Shown here one piece after another: positions 34,468 through 42,294 of a stretch of DNA of 45,028 bases (the stretch's first letter is position 1; the number at the start of each line of letters is the position of its first letter). The notes below the pieces were generated by a model that was given only the letters and a program-made list of their open reading frames with translations, ran no database searches and was not told the DNA's origin. This stretch comes from Streptomyces sp. SID4985 (GTDB lineage Bacteria; Actinomycetota; Actinomycetes; Streptomycetales; Streptomycetaceae). The stretch covers positions 1 to 45,028 of the forward strand of contig NZ_WWIR01000082.1 in the NCBI RefSeq assembly GCF_009863025.1, read 5' to 3'. Position numbers and translations under genes: made by a program.

Positions 34468-34500
34468 ACACACTCCCCGCCACTTACAAGCTATAGCGCA

Positions 34501-34527
34501 AGGGGGGCCTTGCGGCAAGGCCCCCCT
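34501..34527 (+). promoter_or_regulatory. rifamycin-associated element (RAE) upstream of helR
   Basis: Perfect 12-bp inverted repeat (34501-34512 and 34516-34527) around CGG, with the core CCTTGCGGCAAGG. This matches the RAE core, as I recall it, found upstream of rifamycin-inactivating and helR genes in actinomycetes. A weak -10 (TATAGC, 34492-34497) just before it would put the element at the start of the transcript, where it could also fold into a hairpin. Confidence 0.75.
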
Positions 34528-34571
34528 CATGCCGCACAATCGCTGGCCGAGCCCAGAACCTGCGGAAATGA

Positions 34572-36755
34572 GTGATCCACGCCATGTGTGCGCTGCTGTC
34601 CGTGCGCGATCCCGCGCCCGAGTCCCGCGCGTTCGACCTGCCCGACCGGCTCGCCGCCAAGGCCGACCCGGCACTGATCGCCGACGACGAGCGGCACTTC
34701 GCGGCCATCGCCGAGAGCCTGGAGCAGAACGTCGCCGAACTGTCCGCGAGCATCGACGCGCTGCGCCGGGCGCCCGGCGGGGTCGGCCGGGAGGTGCTGG
34801 AGCGCGACCTGGAGATCCACCGGCTGACCGCCCGGCTGCGCGCCCTGCGCCGCTTCGGCCTCGACCTGTGTCTCGGCCGCATCGTCCACGCCGACGACCC
34901 CGAGCCGGTCTACATCGGACGCCTCGGCCTCACCGACAGCGACGGCCGCCGTCTGCTGATCGACTGGCGCTCCCCCGCCGCCGAACCGTTCTTCGCCGCG
35001 ACCCACGCCCAGCCGATGGGCCTGACGAGCCGCCGCCGCTACCGCTGGACGCGCGGCCGGATCAGCGACTACTGGGACGAGGTGTTCACCACCGAGGGCC
35101 TGGAGCACCACGCGGCCCTGGACGACCAGTCCGCGTTCATCGCCACCCTGGGCACCAACCGCTCCGAGCGGATGCGGGACGTGCTGGCCACCATCCAGGC
35201 CGACCAGGACGCCATCATCCGCGCCTCCTCGCGCGGCGCCCTCGTGGTGGACGGCGGACCCGGCACCGGCAAGACCGTCGTCGCCCTGCACCGCTCCGCC
35301 TATCTGCTCCACTCCGACCCGCGCCTCGGACACCGCAGGGGCGGCGTGCTGTTCGTCGGCCCGCACCAGCCCTACCTGAACTACGTCGCGGACGTGCTGC
35401 CGAGCCTGGGCGAGGATGGCGTGCGCACCTGCACCGTGCGGGACCTGGTCGCCGAGGGCGCCACCGCGGGCGTGGAGGCCGACCCGGAGGTGGCGCGGCT
35501 GAAGTCCTCGGCTCAACTGGTGAAGGCGATCGAGAAGGCGGTGCGTTTCTACGAGACCCCGCCCACCGAGGAGCTCACCGTCTCCACCCCCTGGGGCGAG
35601 CTGCGCCTGACCGCCGCCGACTGGGCCGAGGCGTTCGAGGCCGCGGAGGCGGGCGTCCCGCACAACGAGGCCCGGGAGCTGATCTGGGAGGCCCTGATCA
35701 CGATCCTCCTGGACAAGCTCGGCAAGGAGGTCCCGCTGAGGCTGTTCCGCCGGGCGCTGGCCGCCGACGCCGAGCTGACCGGCACCTTGCGCCAGGCGTG
35801 GCCCCTGCTGGAGGCGGCCGACGTGGTCGGTGACCTGTGGACGGTCCCCGCCTATCTGCGGATGTGCGCCCCCTGGCTCACCCCCGACGAGGTACGCCTG
35901 CTGCGCCGCGCGGACCCGCAGGCGTGGACGGTGTCCGACCTGCCCCTGCTCGACGCGGCCCGGCAGCGGCTCGGCGACCCGGAGACCGCCCGGAAGAAGC
36001 GCCACAAGGCCGCCACGGTGGCCGCCGAGCGCGAGCGCATGGACGCCGTCATCGACAGCGTGATCGCCGCCGACCCCGACGGCGAGGGCGCGGTGACCAT
36101 GCTGCACGGACAGGACCTCAGGGACAGCCTGGTCGACGAGGACGCGCTGCCCGCCCTCGACACCGACGAGCTGGCCGGTCCGTTCGCGCACATCGTCGTG
36201 GACGAGGCCCAGGAACTGACCGACGCCGAGTGGCAGATGCTGCTGCTGCGCTGCCCGTCCCGCAGCTTCACCATCGTCGGCGACCGCGCCCAGGCCCGGC
36301 ACGGCTTCACCGAGTCGTGGAAGGAGCGGCTCGCGCGGGTCGGCCTCGACCGCGCTGAGGTGGCCACGCTGAGCATCAACTACCGCACACCGGAAGAGGT
36401 GATGGCGGAGGCGGAGCCGGTGATCCGCGCCGCGCTGCCGGACGCCAACGTGCCGACGTCCGTGCGGTCCAACGGGATTCCGGTCACCTACGGCGCGGTG
36501 TCCGACCTGGAGAAGGTCCTGGACGACTGGCTGGCCGAACACGCCGAAGGGACCGCCTGTGTCATCGGCGATCCCGCGTTCACGGAGCGGCCCCGAGTCC
36601 GGTCGCTGACACCGGAGTTGGCGAAGGGGCTCGAATTCGACCTGGTCGTGCTGGTGGAGCCGGAGGCGTTCGGCACGGGCATCGAGGGCGCGGTGGACCG
36701 CTATGTGGCGATGACCCGGGCGACCCAGCGGCTCGTCGTCCTCACTGGCGCCTAG
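34572..36755 (+). CDS. helR: HelD-like RNA polymerase-recycling ATPase conferring rifamycin protection
   Basis: 727 aa, SF1 helicase-like. Residues about 1-130 include the N-terminal coiled coil that enters RNA polymerase ('LIADDERHFAAIAESLEQNV'). Walker A 'VVDGGPGTGKTVVALHRSAY' is near 228-235, Walker B is 'IVVDEAQELTDAEWQM', and late motifs include 'LSINYRTPEEVMAEA', 'GLEFDLVVLVEP' and 'YVAMTRATQRLVVL'. HelR removes rifamycins from RNA polymerase and recycles stalled enzyme; an acidic/polar loop around 500-530 fits the position of the loop that reaches the drug site. The RAE upstream supports helR over a generic helD. The exact start (GTG 34572 or ATG 34584) is uncertain because no ribosome site is clear. 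Confidence 0.88.
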   Translation: MIHAMCALLSVRDPAPESRAFDLPDRLAAKADPALIADDERHFAAIAESLEQNVAELSASIDALRRAPGGVGREVLERDLEIHRLTARLRALRRFGLDLCLGRIVHADDPEPVYIGRLGLTDSDGRRLLIDWRSPAAEPFFAATHAQPMGLTSRRRYRWTRGRISDYWDEVFTTEGLEHHAALDDQSAFIATLGTNRSERMRDVLATIQADQDAIIRASSRGALVVDGGPGTGKTVVALHRSAYLLHSDPRLGHRRGGVLFVGPHQPYLNYVADVLPSLGEDGVRTCTVRDLVAEGATAGVEADPEVARLKSSAQLVKAIEKAVRFYETPPTEELTVSTPWGELRLTAADWAEAFEAAEAGVPHNEARELIWEALITILLDKLGKEVPLRLFRRALAADAELTGTLRQAWPLLEAADVVGDLWTVPAYLRMCAPWLTPDEVRLLRRADPQAWTVSDLPLLDAARQRLGDPETARKKRHKAATVAAERERMDAVIDSVIAADPDGEGAVTMLHGQDLRDSLVDEDALPALDTDELAGPFAHIVVDEAQELTDAEWQMLLLRCPSRSFTIVGDRAQARHGFTESWKERLARVGLDRAEVATLSINYRTPEEVMAEAEPVIRAALPDANVPTSVRSNGIPVTYGAVSDLEKVLDDWLAEHAEGTACVIGDPAFTERPRVRSLTPELAKGLEFDLVVLVEPEAFGTGIEGAVDRYVAMTRATQRLVVLTGA

Positions 36756-36765
36756 GGGGTGCCGG

Positions 36766-36800
36766 GGCGGGGTGCCCGGTGGCCTACCGGGCACCCCGCC
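36766..36800. terminator. bidirectional terminator between convergent helR and CsbD-like genes
   Basis: Perfect 15-bp arms (36766-36780 and 36786-36800, containing GGGGTGCCCGGT) with a 5-nt loop, 10 bp after the helR stop and 26 bp from the stop of the opposing gene. Confidence 0.8.
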
Positions 36801-36826
36801 TTCACGGCTGACGCCGGACGCTACGC

Positions 36827-37081
36827 TCAGGCGCTGTGGTCCGGGTCGAAGCGGTCCGCGCGGTGGTCGCGGTTCGCCTCGTGGGCACCGGCCTGGCGGG
36901 CGTCGCGCTCCGGACGGCCGTCACGCTGCTGCTGGCCACGCTGACCGGCACCGGCCTTGTCACGGCCCTGGGCCGCCTTGTCACGGGTCTGCCCCGCCTT
37001 CTCGCGGGCCTGGCCCATCTTCTCCTTGGCCTGGTCCTGCGCCTGGCGGGACTTCTCCTGGATCTGGTCCTTCATACCCAT
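36827..37081 (-). CDS. CsbD/LEA-like hydrophilic stress protein
   Basis: 84 aa with no hydrophobic core: almost only Lys, Arg, Gln, Glu, Asp, Ala and Gly. The first half shows an 11-residue rhythm (QAKEKMGQAREKAGQTRDKA), like LEA group 3 proteins and the CsbD family, which protect against desiccation or envelope stress. The C-terminal third is basic and His-containing (HEANRDHRADRFDPDH). No catalytic residues are expected. The ATG at 37081 is followed by a second in-frame ATG at 37075. It is a single gene convergent with helR and downstream of the SDR gene. Confidence 0.7.
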   Translation of the reverse strand: MGMKDQIQEKSRQAQDQAKEKMGQAREKAGQTRDKAAQGRDKAGAGQRGQQQRDGRPERDARQAGAHEANRDHRADRFDPDHSA

Positions 37082-37154
37082 GTGGGTTCACATCCCTGGT
37101 GGGGTGGGGGAAATCGGCCCTTGCTGGGCCTCGACCAGATTCACACGCCCGAAC

Positions 37155-37185
37155 ACGGAACGCATGTCGATCAGTTACGTTCCGT
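37155..37185 (-). terminator. inverted repeat across the SDR stop codon
   Basis: ACGGAACG (37155-37162) pairs perfectly with CGTTCCGT (37178-37185) over a 15-nt loop. The right arm lies in the last codons of the SDR gene. It is a terminator candidate for the three-gene operon, or an operator for the CsbD-like gene. Confidence 0.4.
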
Positions 37186-38055
37186 AGCCCTCTCCGCCTC
37201 GTCCGCCGCGCCGCCCGCGCCCACCAGCCCCGAGCGCATCCCCTGGAGCCGGGAGGCGTACCTGCGCATCTCGCGCTGCCCGACCGTGCCGATCAGTGCC
37301 GGGAGGTAACCGCGCACCCCCTGCATCCCGCGCAGCCACCACTGCCCGTACACATGCGCCGAGCGCCGCTCGATGCCGTCCGCGATACGGTCCACGGCCG
37401 GGCCCAGCGGGTACGTCTTGTTCGCCGGCCAGGGCAGCCGCTGCCTCAACTCCCGCATCACGTCGTCCTGATCGGCGCCGCGCACCATGTCGGTGTCGGT
37501 CCAGGACAGGTACGCGACGCCCACCCGCACGCCCTGGTAACCGACTTCGGCGCGCAGGCTGTGCGCGTACGCCTCCACGCCCGCCTTGGAGGCGCAGTAC
37601 GCCGTCATCATCGGCGCCGGGGTCATCGCGGCGAGCGAGGCGACCTGGAGGAGGTAGCCGCGGCTCTCGGTCAGCACCGGCAGGAAGGCGCGGGCGGTGA
37701 CGGCCGAGCCGATCAGGTTCACCTCGATCACCCGGCGCCAGGCCACCGGGTCGGAGTCGGCGAATGGACCCCCGTTCGCCACACCGGCGTTGGCGACCAC
37801 GATGTCCACCTTGCCGAAGCGCTCCTTGACCTCCCGGGCCACCCGGCTCATCGCCTCGTGGTCGGTGACGTCGGCGTACCAGTAGCCGCCCTCGCCGTGC
37901 AGCCGCTCGGAGGCGGCCTTCAGCGCCTCCTCCTCCAGGCCGACCAGCGCCACCGTCGCCCCGCGCGCGGAGAGCTTGCGCGCCAGCAGCTCGCCGACGC
38001 CGCGCGCCGCCCCGGTGACGACCGCGACCTGTCCTTCGAGACCCACCCTGCTCAT
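37171..38055 (-). CDS. short-chain dehydrogenase/reductase
   Basis: 294 aa. Classical SDR features: nucleotide loop 'VAVVTGAARGVGELLA' (Thr14 onwards), 'NAG' at 89-91, and the catalytic Ser140, Tyr153 and Lys157 ('LLQVASLAAMTP', 'TAYCASKAGVEAYAHSL'). It uses NAD(P) to oxidise an alcohol or reduce a carbonyl. A C-terminal extension of about 50 residues (GQWWLRGMQGVRGYLPALIG) suggests membrane association. Its ATG overlaps the hydrolase stop by 4 bp. As third gene of the BVMO operon it would oxidise the alcohol released by the hydrolase. This order resembles lipR-sadH in the mycobacterial mymA operon. Confidence 0.9.
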   Translation of the reverse strand: MSRVGLEGQVAVVTGAARGVGELLARKLSARGATVALVGLEEEALKAASERLHGEGGYWYADVTDHEAMSRVAREVKERFGKVDIVVANAGVANGGPFADSDPVAWRRVIEVNLIGSAVTARAFLPVLTESRGYLLQVASLAAMTPAPMMTAYCASKAGVEAYAHSLRAEVGYQGVRVGVAYLSWTDTDMVRGADQDDVMRELRQRLPWPANKTYPLGPAVDRIADGIERRSAHVYGQWWLRGMQGVRGYLPALIGTVGQREMRRYASRLQGMRSGLVGAGGAADEAERATERN

Positions 38056-38987
38056 GCGCCCTCCTCCAGCGATGCGGGGGCGTTCCCCGCGACGTACGTG
38101 GTGACGAGTTCCCGTATCCGCCCGGTCACAGCCTCCGGCGCCTCCACCGGGGTCATGTGGCCCACGCCGGTCAGCTCGGTCAGGCCGACGCAGCGCGGCA
38201 GCGCGGCGACCAGCGCGTGGGCGTGCGCCGAGGGGGTGAGCCGGTCGGCGGTGCCGTGCAGCACCTCGGTGGGCACGGTCAACCGCCGTACGCCGTGGTC
38301 GAGATCGAGCCCGGCCAGCACCGTGCCCCAGGCGTGCCGGGCGGCGCGCGGGCAGGCGTGCACGATACGGGCGCAGGCGTCCACCATGTGCGGGGCCGAA
38401 CCGGCGCCCATGGTCGCGTACTTGAGGACCGCCTTCGCCACCGGCGTGACCGGGCCGAGCGGGGCGCGCGAGCCGAGGATGTGCCCGCTCAGCCGGGTAC
38501 GCAGCCGCCCGGCGGGCAGCGGCACCACCTTGGCCCAGGCCGTGAGCTGCGAACTGCCGGTGCTGCACAGCAGGACGGCGGCCGCGTGCTCGCGGAAGCG
38601 GGGACGGTCGGCGGCGGCCATGACGGTCATGCCGCCCATGGAGTGCCCGGCGATCAGCGCCTGTTCGCCGGGCGCGAGGGTGTGCGCGAGGACGGCTTCG
38701 AGGTCGTCGGCGAGCGCGGCCGTGGAGCAGGCCGGGCTGAGCGGGCTGCGGCCGTGGCCGCGCTGGTCGTAGGCGATCACCCGGTGGTCGCGCGCCAGGT
38801 CCCGTGTCTGCGCGGCCCAGAAGGCGGTGGAGCAGGTCCAGCCGTGGGCGAGGACGACGGGCGGGGCGCCGTCGGGGCCGTGCACCTCGACGTGCAGCCG
38901 GGCACCGTCGGCGGAGATGGCATCGACGATGCGGGCGGGGACCGGCGGGGCGTAGGGACCGGTGGCGACCGGCTCGGGGCGGCTCAC
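38052..38987 (-). CDS. alpha/beta hydrolase (esterase)
   Basis: 311 aa. The oxyanion region 'VVLAHGWTCSTAFW', nucleophile elbow 'GHSMGG' with Ser116, acid Asp in 'VLHGTADRLTPSAHAHA' and the catalytic His in 'TGVGHMTPVEAPE' complete the triad. The family splits esters, lactones or epoxides. The GTG start at 38987 overlaps the BVMO stop (GTGA) and its own stop overlaps the next ATG, so all three proteins are translationally coupled. Following a Baeyer-Villiger monooxygenase, the likely substrate is the ester or lactone that enzyme makes. No signal peptide. Confidence 0.9.
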   Translation of the reverse strand: MSRPEPVATGPYAPPVPARIVDAISADGARLHVEVHGPDGAPPVVLAHGWTCSTAFWAAQTRDLARDHRVIAYDQRGHGRSPLSPACSTAALADDLEAVLAHTLAPGEQALIAGHSMGGMTVMAAADRPRFREHAAAVLLCSTGSSQLTAWAKVVPLPAGRLRTRLSGHILGSRAPLGPVTPVAKAVLKYATMGAGSAPHMVDACARIVHACPRAARHAWGTVLAGLDLDHGVRRLTVPTEVLHGTADRLTPSAHAHALVAALPRCVGLTELTGVGHMTPVEAPEAVTGRIRELVTTYVAGNAPASLEEGA

Positions 38988-40576
38988 GCGCCGGCCTCGG
39001 TGCGGGCGGCCTTCTTCGCGGCGGACGCCTTGGCGGCGGGCTTCCCGGCGACGGACTTCGCGGCCTCGGGAGCCTCAGACGCCTCAGACGCTTCAGGTGT
39101 CGCCTTCCCCGCGCGGATCACCTCGTACTCCCCGAGGTCCACCCGCCGGACCGCGCGGCGGAACTCGGCGGTCGTGCCCGGCCAGAGGGTGGTGTTGCGG
39201 CCGCTGGCGTCGAGGTACCAGCTCGTGCAGCCGCCGTTGTTCCAGACCGTGCGCCGCATCCGCTCCTGCACCCGGTCGTTCCAGGCGTCGACGGCGGCCG
39301 GACGGGCGTCGAGCGCGACCCGGCCGCCGAGCACGTCCAGCTGGCGCAGATAGTCGGCGAGGTAGTTCAGCTGGGACTCGATCATGAGGATCATGGAGGA
39401 GTTCCCGAGGCCGGTGTTGGGCCCGATGACGCTCAGCCAGTTCGGGAACCCGGCGGCGGCGCCACCACGCAGCGCCTGCATCCCGCCCTTCCAGGCGTCC
39501 GCGAGCGTGATGCCCCCGATGCCGACCACGCGCTCGGCGATGGGCATGTCCGTGACGTGGAAGCCCGTACCGAAGATGATCGCGTCGACCTCGGTCTCCG
39601 TGCCGTCGGCGGCGACCACGGTCGAGCCGCGGACCTCGCTGAGCCCGCTGGCGACCACGTCCACGTTGGGGCGGGCGAGCGCCGGATAGTAGGCGTTGGA
39701 CAGCAGGATGCGCTTGCAGCCGATGCGGTAGTCCGGGGTGAGCTTGGCGCGCAGGGCCGGATCCTTGATCGCGCGGGCCATGTTGCGCCTGGCCAGCCGC
39801 TCGACCAGACCGAGTTCCTCGGGGTGCTTGGTGAAGGCCTGCACCTGGAGTTCCCGGATGCCCCACAGCAGCCCGCGCCGCAGCCGGGTGGTGAAGGGCA
39901 GCGCCCGGTGCAGCCGCCGCTCGGCGCCGCTGATGGCGCGGTCCACGCGGGGCATCACCCAGGGCGCGGTGCGCTGGAAGAGGGTGAGGCGGCCGACCTT
40001 GGGCTGGATCTCGGGGATGATCTGGGCGGCGGAGGCGCCGGTGCCGACCATGGCGACGCGCTTGCCGCGCAGGTCGTAGTCGTGGTCCCAGCGGGCGGAG
40101 TGGAACACCTTGCCGGGGAAGGAGTCCAGGCCCGGGATCGCGGGGATCTTCGGGTCGGACAGCGGCCCGGTGGCGGAGACCACCATGTCGGCGGAGTACG
40201 ACCCGTTCGTCGTCTCGATGTTCCAGCGCAGCCGCTCCGCGTCCCAGGTCATCAGCTTGACCTCGGAGCCGAAGCGCAGATGCGGACGTAGCCCGAAGGT
40301 GTCCGCGACGTGCTCCAGGTAGGCGCGGATGTGCTCCTGCCCGGAGAAGGCGCGCGGCCAGTCGGGGTTGGGGGCGAAGGAGAAGGAGTACAGGTGCGAC
40401 GGCACGTCGCAGGCGCAGCCGGGGTAACTGTTGTCCCGCCAGGTGCCGCCCACCCCGCTCGCCCGCTCCAGGACGACGAAGTCGGTGATCCCCTCGCGGC
40501 GCAGCCGCACGGCCGCTCCAAGCCCGCCGAAACCGGACCCGATCACCGCCACCCGTACATGCTCGTGCTGGGCCAT
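38984..40576 (-). CDS. Baeyer-Villiger-type flavin monooxygenase
   Basis: 530 aa. FAD motif GSGFGG (13-18), NADPH motif GTGASA (178-183), and between them the BVMO fingerprint F153-x-G-x-x-x-H159-x-x-x-W163-D164 ('FPGKVFHSARWDHD'). Such enzymes insert one oxygen from O2 next to a ketone to give an ester or lactone. The last ~40 residues are an Ala/Glu then Ala/Lys-rich tail (KPAAKASAAKKAARTEAGA) absent from most BVMOs. ATG 40576 has GGAGG 7 nt before it. First gene of the overlapping BVMO-hydrolase-SDR operon, divergent from a merR gene. It resembles MymA-type enzymes of mycobacteria. Confidence 0.92.
   Translation of the reverse strand: MAQHEHVRVAVIGSGFGGLGAAVRLRREGITDFVVLERASGVGGTWRDNSYPGCACDVPSHLYSFSFAPNPDWPRAFSGQEHIRAYLEHVADTFGLRPHLRFGSEVKLMTWDAERLRWNIETTNGSYSADMVVSATGPLSDPKIPAIPGLDSFPGKVFHSARWDHDYDLRGKRVAMVGTGASAAQIIPEIQPKVGRLTLFQRTAPWVMPRVDRAISGAERRLHRALPFTTRLRRGLLWGIRELQVQAFTKHPEELGLVERLARRNMARAIKDPALRAKLTPDYRIGCKRILLSNAYYPALARPNVDVVASGLSEVRGSTVVAADGTETEVDAIIFGTGFHVTDMPIAERVVGIGGITLADAWKGGMQALRGGAAAGFPNWLSVIGPNTGLGNSSMILMIESQLNYLADYLRQLDVLGGRVALDARPAAVDAWNDRVQERMRRTVWNNGGCTSWYLDASGRNTTLWPGTTAEFRRAVRRVDLGEYEVIRAGKATPEASEASEAPEAAKSVAGKPAAKASAAKKAARTEAGA
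39072..39097 (-). repeat. 9-bp repeats in the BVMO tail
   Basis: GCCTCAGAC occurs twice in direct succession (39072-39089), with a degenerate third copy, encoding Glu-Ala-Ser repeats at the junction of the enzyme and its Lys/Ala-rich tail. Confidence 0.6.
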
Positions 40577-40606
40577 CCCGAAGCCTCCACGCATCAGCTG
40601 GACTCT

Positions 40607-40622
40607 GCCAGTGAACACTGGC
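40607..40622. promoter_or_regulatory. operator-like inverted repeat between the BVMO operon and merR
   Basis: GCCAGTG-AA-CACTGGC, perfect 7-bp arms with a 2-bp centre, 31 bp upstream of the BVMO start. It is a natural candidate for the binding site of the divergent MerR regulator, although MerR sites are often wider. Confidence 0.5.
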
Positions 40623-40694
40623 GCAATGGGACTGTAGAGCAGCTCCGTACCGAGCGGTAGGGGGCGCGAAAGGAAAGTTACCGGCGGTACGCCA

Positions 40695-40700
40695 TAGGCT
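40695..40700 (+). promoter_or_regulatory. putative -10 element of leaderless merR
   Basis: TAGGCT, six bases before the GTG start at 40707, with no Shine-Dalgarno. Confidence 0.45.
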
Positions 40701-40706
40701 GCGGGC

Positions 40707-41384
40707 GTGACGGAAGAGGGCGGACCCAGCACGGAGCAGACCGGCGGCGTACGGGAGTACCGCATGGAGGAGCTGGCCCGGCTGGCCGGCATCACCGTGC
40801 GCACCCTGCGCTTCTACCGCGAACGCAAGCTGATCCCACCGCCCCGCCGCGAGGGCCGTATCGCCTGGTACGACGACCACCACCTGGCCCGGCTGCGCAC
40901 GATCTCGGCCCTGCTGGAGCGCGGCCACACACTGAACGGCATAGCGGAGCTGGCCGAGGCGCTGGAGAACGGCCGTGACGTCGCCGACCTGCTCGGGGTC
41001 GGCCCGCCCAGCGAGGAGGAGCCGGTACGGCTCACCCCGGAGGAGCTGGCGGCCCGCTTCGCGGGGCAGGACACCCCGGAGAACCTGGCCGCCGCCCTGG
41101 AGCTGGGCTACGTCGGCACCGACGGCGACGAGATCGTGCACATCAGCGGCCGCCTGCTGGACGTCTCCTCCGCCCTGGTCCGCGAGGGCATCCCGCTCGC
41201 CGAGGTCCTGGCGGCGGGCGCCCGGGTCCGCGAACACGTCGACGCCCTGGCCGACCTCTTCGCCTCCATGGTCCTCCGCCACGGCCCCGAGGAGGACCTG
41301 CACCGGCTGCGCCCGCTGGCGCGGAGCGTGGTGGAGGCGGAGCTGTCGCTGGCGCTGGACCGGCGGCTGCGGAAGCGGGAGTGA
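40707..41384 (+). CDS. MerR family transcriptional regulator
   Basis: 225 aa. The N-terminal winged HTH reads 'EYRMEELARLAGITVRTLRF' then 'YRERKLIPPPRREGRIAWYD'. A dimerisation helix follows, and a C-terminal all-helical region of about 130 residues. No Cys cluster is present, so it is not a metal sensor of the MerR/CueR type. Its ligand is probably organic, perhaps the ketone handled by the divergent BVMO operon. The GTG start at 40707 appears leaderless. The stop codon lies inside a 20-bp tandem repeat. Confidence 0.9.
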   Translation: MTEEGGPSTEQTGGVREYRMEELARLAGITVRTLRFYRERKLIPPPRREGRIAWYDDHHLARLRTISALLERGHTLNGIAELAEALENGRDVADLLGVGPPSEEEPVRLTPEELAARFAGQDTPENLAAALELGYVGTDGDEIVHISGRLLDVSSALVREGIPLAEVLAAGARVREHVDALADLFASMVLRHGPEEDLHRLRPLARSVVEAELSLALDRRLRKRE

Positions 41385-41420
41385 GGCCCGGAAAGCGGGA
41401 GTGAGGCCCGAAAGCGGGCG
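41375..41420. repeat. tandem duplication across the merR stop codon
   Basis: GCGGGAGTGAGGCCCGGAAA (41375-41394) is followed by a copy lacking one G (41395-41413) and the start of a third. The merR TGA is in the first copy and the exoIII stop follows directly. GCCCG-AAAG-CGGGC within it may form a small hairpin. Confidence 0.7.
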
Positions 41421-42227
41421 TCAGCGCTCGTAGACGACCGTCACCGGCGCGTGGTCCGACCAGCGCTCGGCGTGGGTGGCCGCGCGCTCCACGGAGCCCT
41501 TCACTGCCTTGGCGGCGAGCCCGGCGGTGGCCAGGTGGTAGTCGATGCGCCAGCCGGAGTCGTTGTCGAAGGCGCGGCCGCGGTAGGACCACCAGCTGTA
41601 GGGGCCGTCCACGCCGGGGTGCAGGGCGCGCATGACATCGACGTAGCCGCCGTCCCCGGGGGTGAGCACCCGGCTCAGCCACTCCCGCTCCTCGGGCAGG
41701 AAGCCGGAGTTCTTGGTGTTGGCGCGCCAGTTCTTGAGGTCGGCCTGCTGGTGGGCGATGTTCCAGTCGCCGCAGACCAGGACCTCGCGGCCGTCGGCGG
41801 CGGACCGCTCGCGCAGCTCCTTGAGGTGGGCCAGGAACTCACCCATGAAGCGGACCTTCTCGTCCTGCCGCTCGGTGCCGACCTCGCCGGAGGGCAGATA
41901 GAGGGAGGCGACGGTGACGCCGGGCAGCTCGGCCTCGACATAGCGCCCGGAGCCGTCGAACTCGGCGGAGCCGAAGCCGACCCGGACCCGGTCGGGCTCA
42001 CGGCGGGTATACAGCGAGACACCGGCGCGGCCCTTGGCTGCGGCCGGGGCGTGCACGACGTGCCAGCCCTCGGGCTCCCGCACGTCCTCGGGCAGCTGGT
42101 GCGGCTCGGCGCGCACCTCCTGGAGGCAGACCACGTCGGCCGGGGTCTGCGCCAGCCACTCCACGAAGCCCTTCTTGGCGGCGGCGCGGAGCCCGTTCAC
42201 GTTCACGGAGGTAACAGTCAGCACCAT
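41421..42227 (-). CDS. exodeoxyribonuclease III family AP endonuclease
   Basis: 268 aa of the exonuclease III/AP endonuclease fold. Metal and catalytic residues are in 'SVNVNGLRAAAKKGF', 'VVCLQEVRA' (Glu37), 'LVCGDWNIAHQQADLKN' (Asp and Asn), 'WRIDYHLATAGL' (Asp) and 'WSDHAPVTVVY' (His). It cleaves the phosphodiester 5' of abasic sites and removes 3' blocking groups in base excision repair. Length is normal. Its ATG at 42227 is divergent from the GNAT gene with 67 bp between the starts. Streptomyces carry several paralogues, so I leave the symbol blank. Confidence 0.92.
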   Translation of the reverse strand: MVLTVTSVNVNGLRAAAKKGFVEWLAQTPADVVCLQEVRAEPHQLPEDVREPEGWHVVHAPAAAKGRAGVSLYTRREPDRVRVGFGSAEFDGSGRYVEAELPGVTVASLYLPSGEVGTERQDEKVRFMGEFLAHLKELRERSAADGREVLVCGDWNIAHQQADLKNWRANTKNSGFLPEEREWLSRVLTPGDGGYVDVMRALHPGVDGPYSWWSYRGRAFDNDSGWRIDYHLATAGLAAKAVKGSVERAATHAERWSDHAPVTVVYER

Positions 42228-42281
42228 GGCACGATACCGGCACACCCCGGAAAACCCGGCGCTCCACAGCCCGCATGGAAG

Positions 42282-42287
42282 TACGGT
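42282..42287 (+). promoter_or_regulatory. putative -10 element of leaderless GNAT gene
   Basis: TACGGT followed by seven bases and the ATG at 42295. No Shine-Dalgarno is visible. Confidence 0.35.
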
Positions 42288-42294
42288 CACCAGC

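Noticed and set aside
34208..35833. ATG at 34568 with a start-like context before helR
   Set aside because: It is out of frame with the helicase and leads into Arg/Pro-rich sequence; the helR frame carries all motifs.
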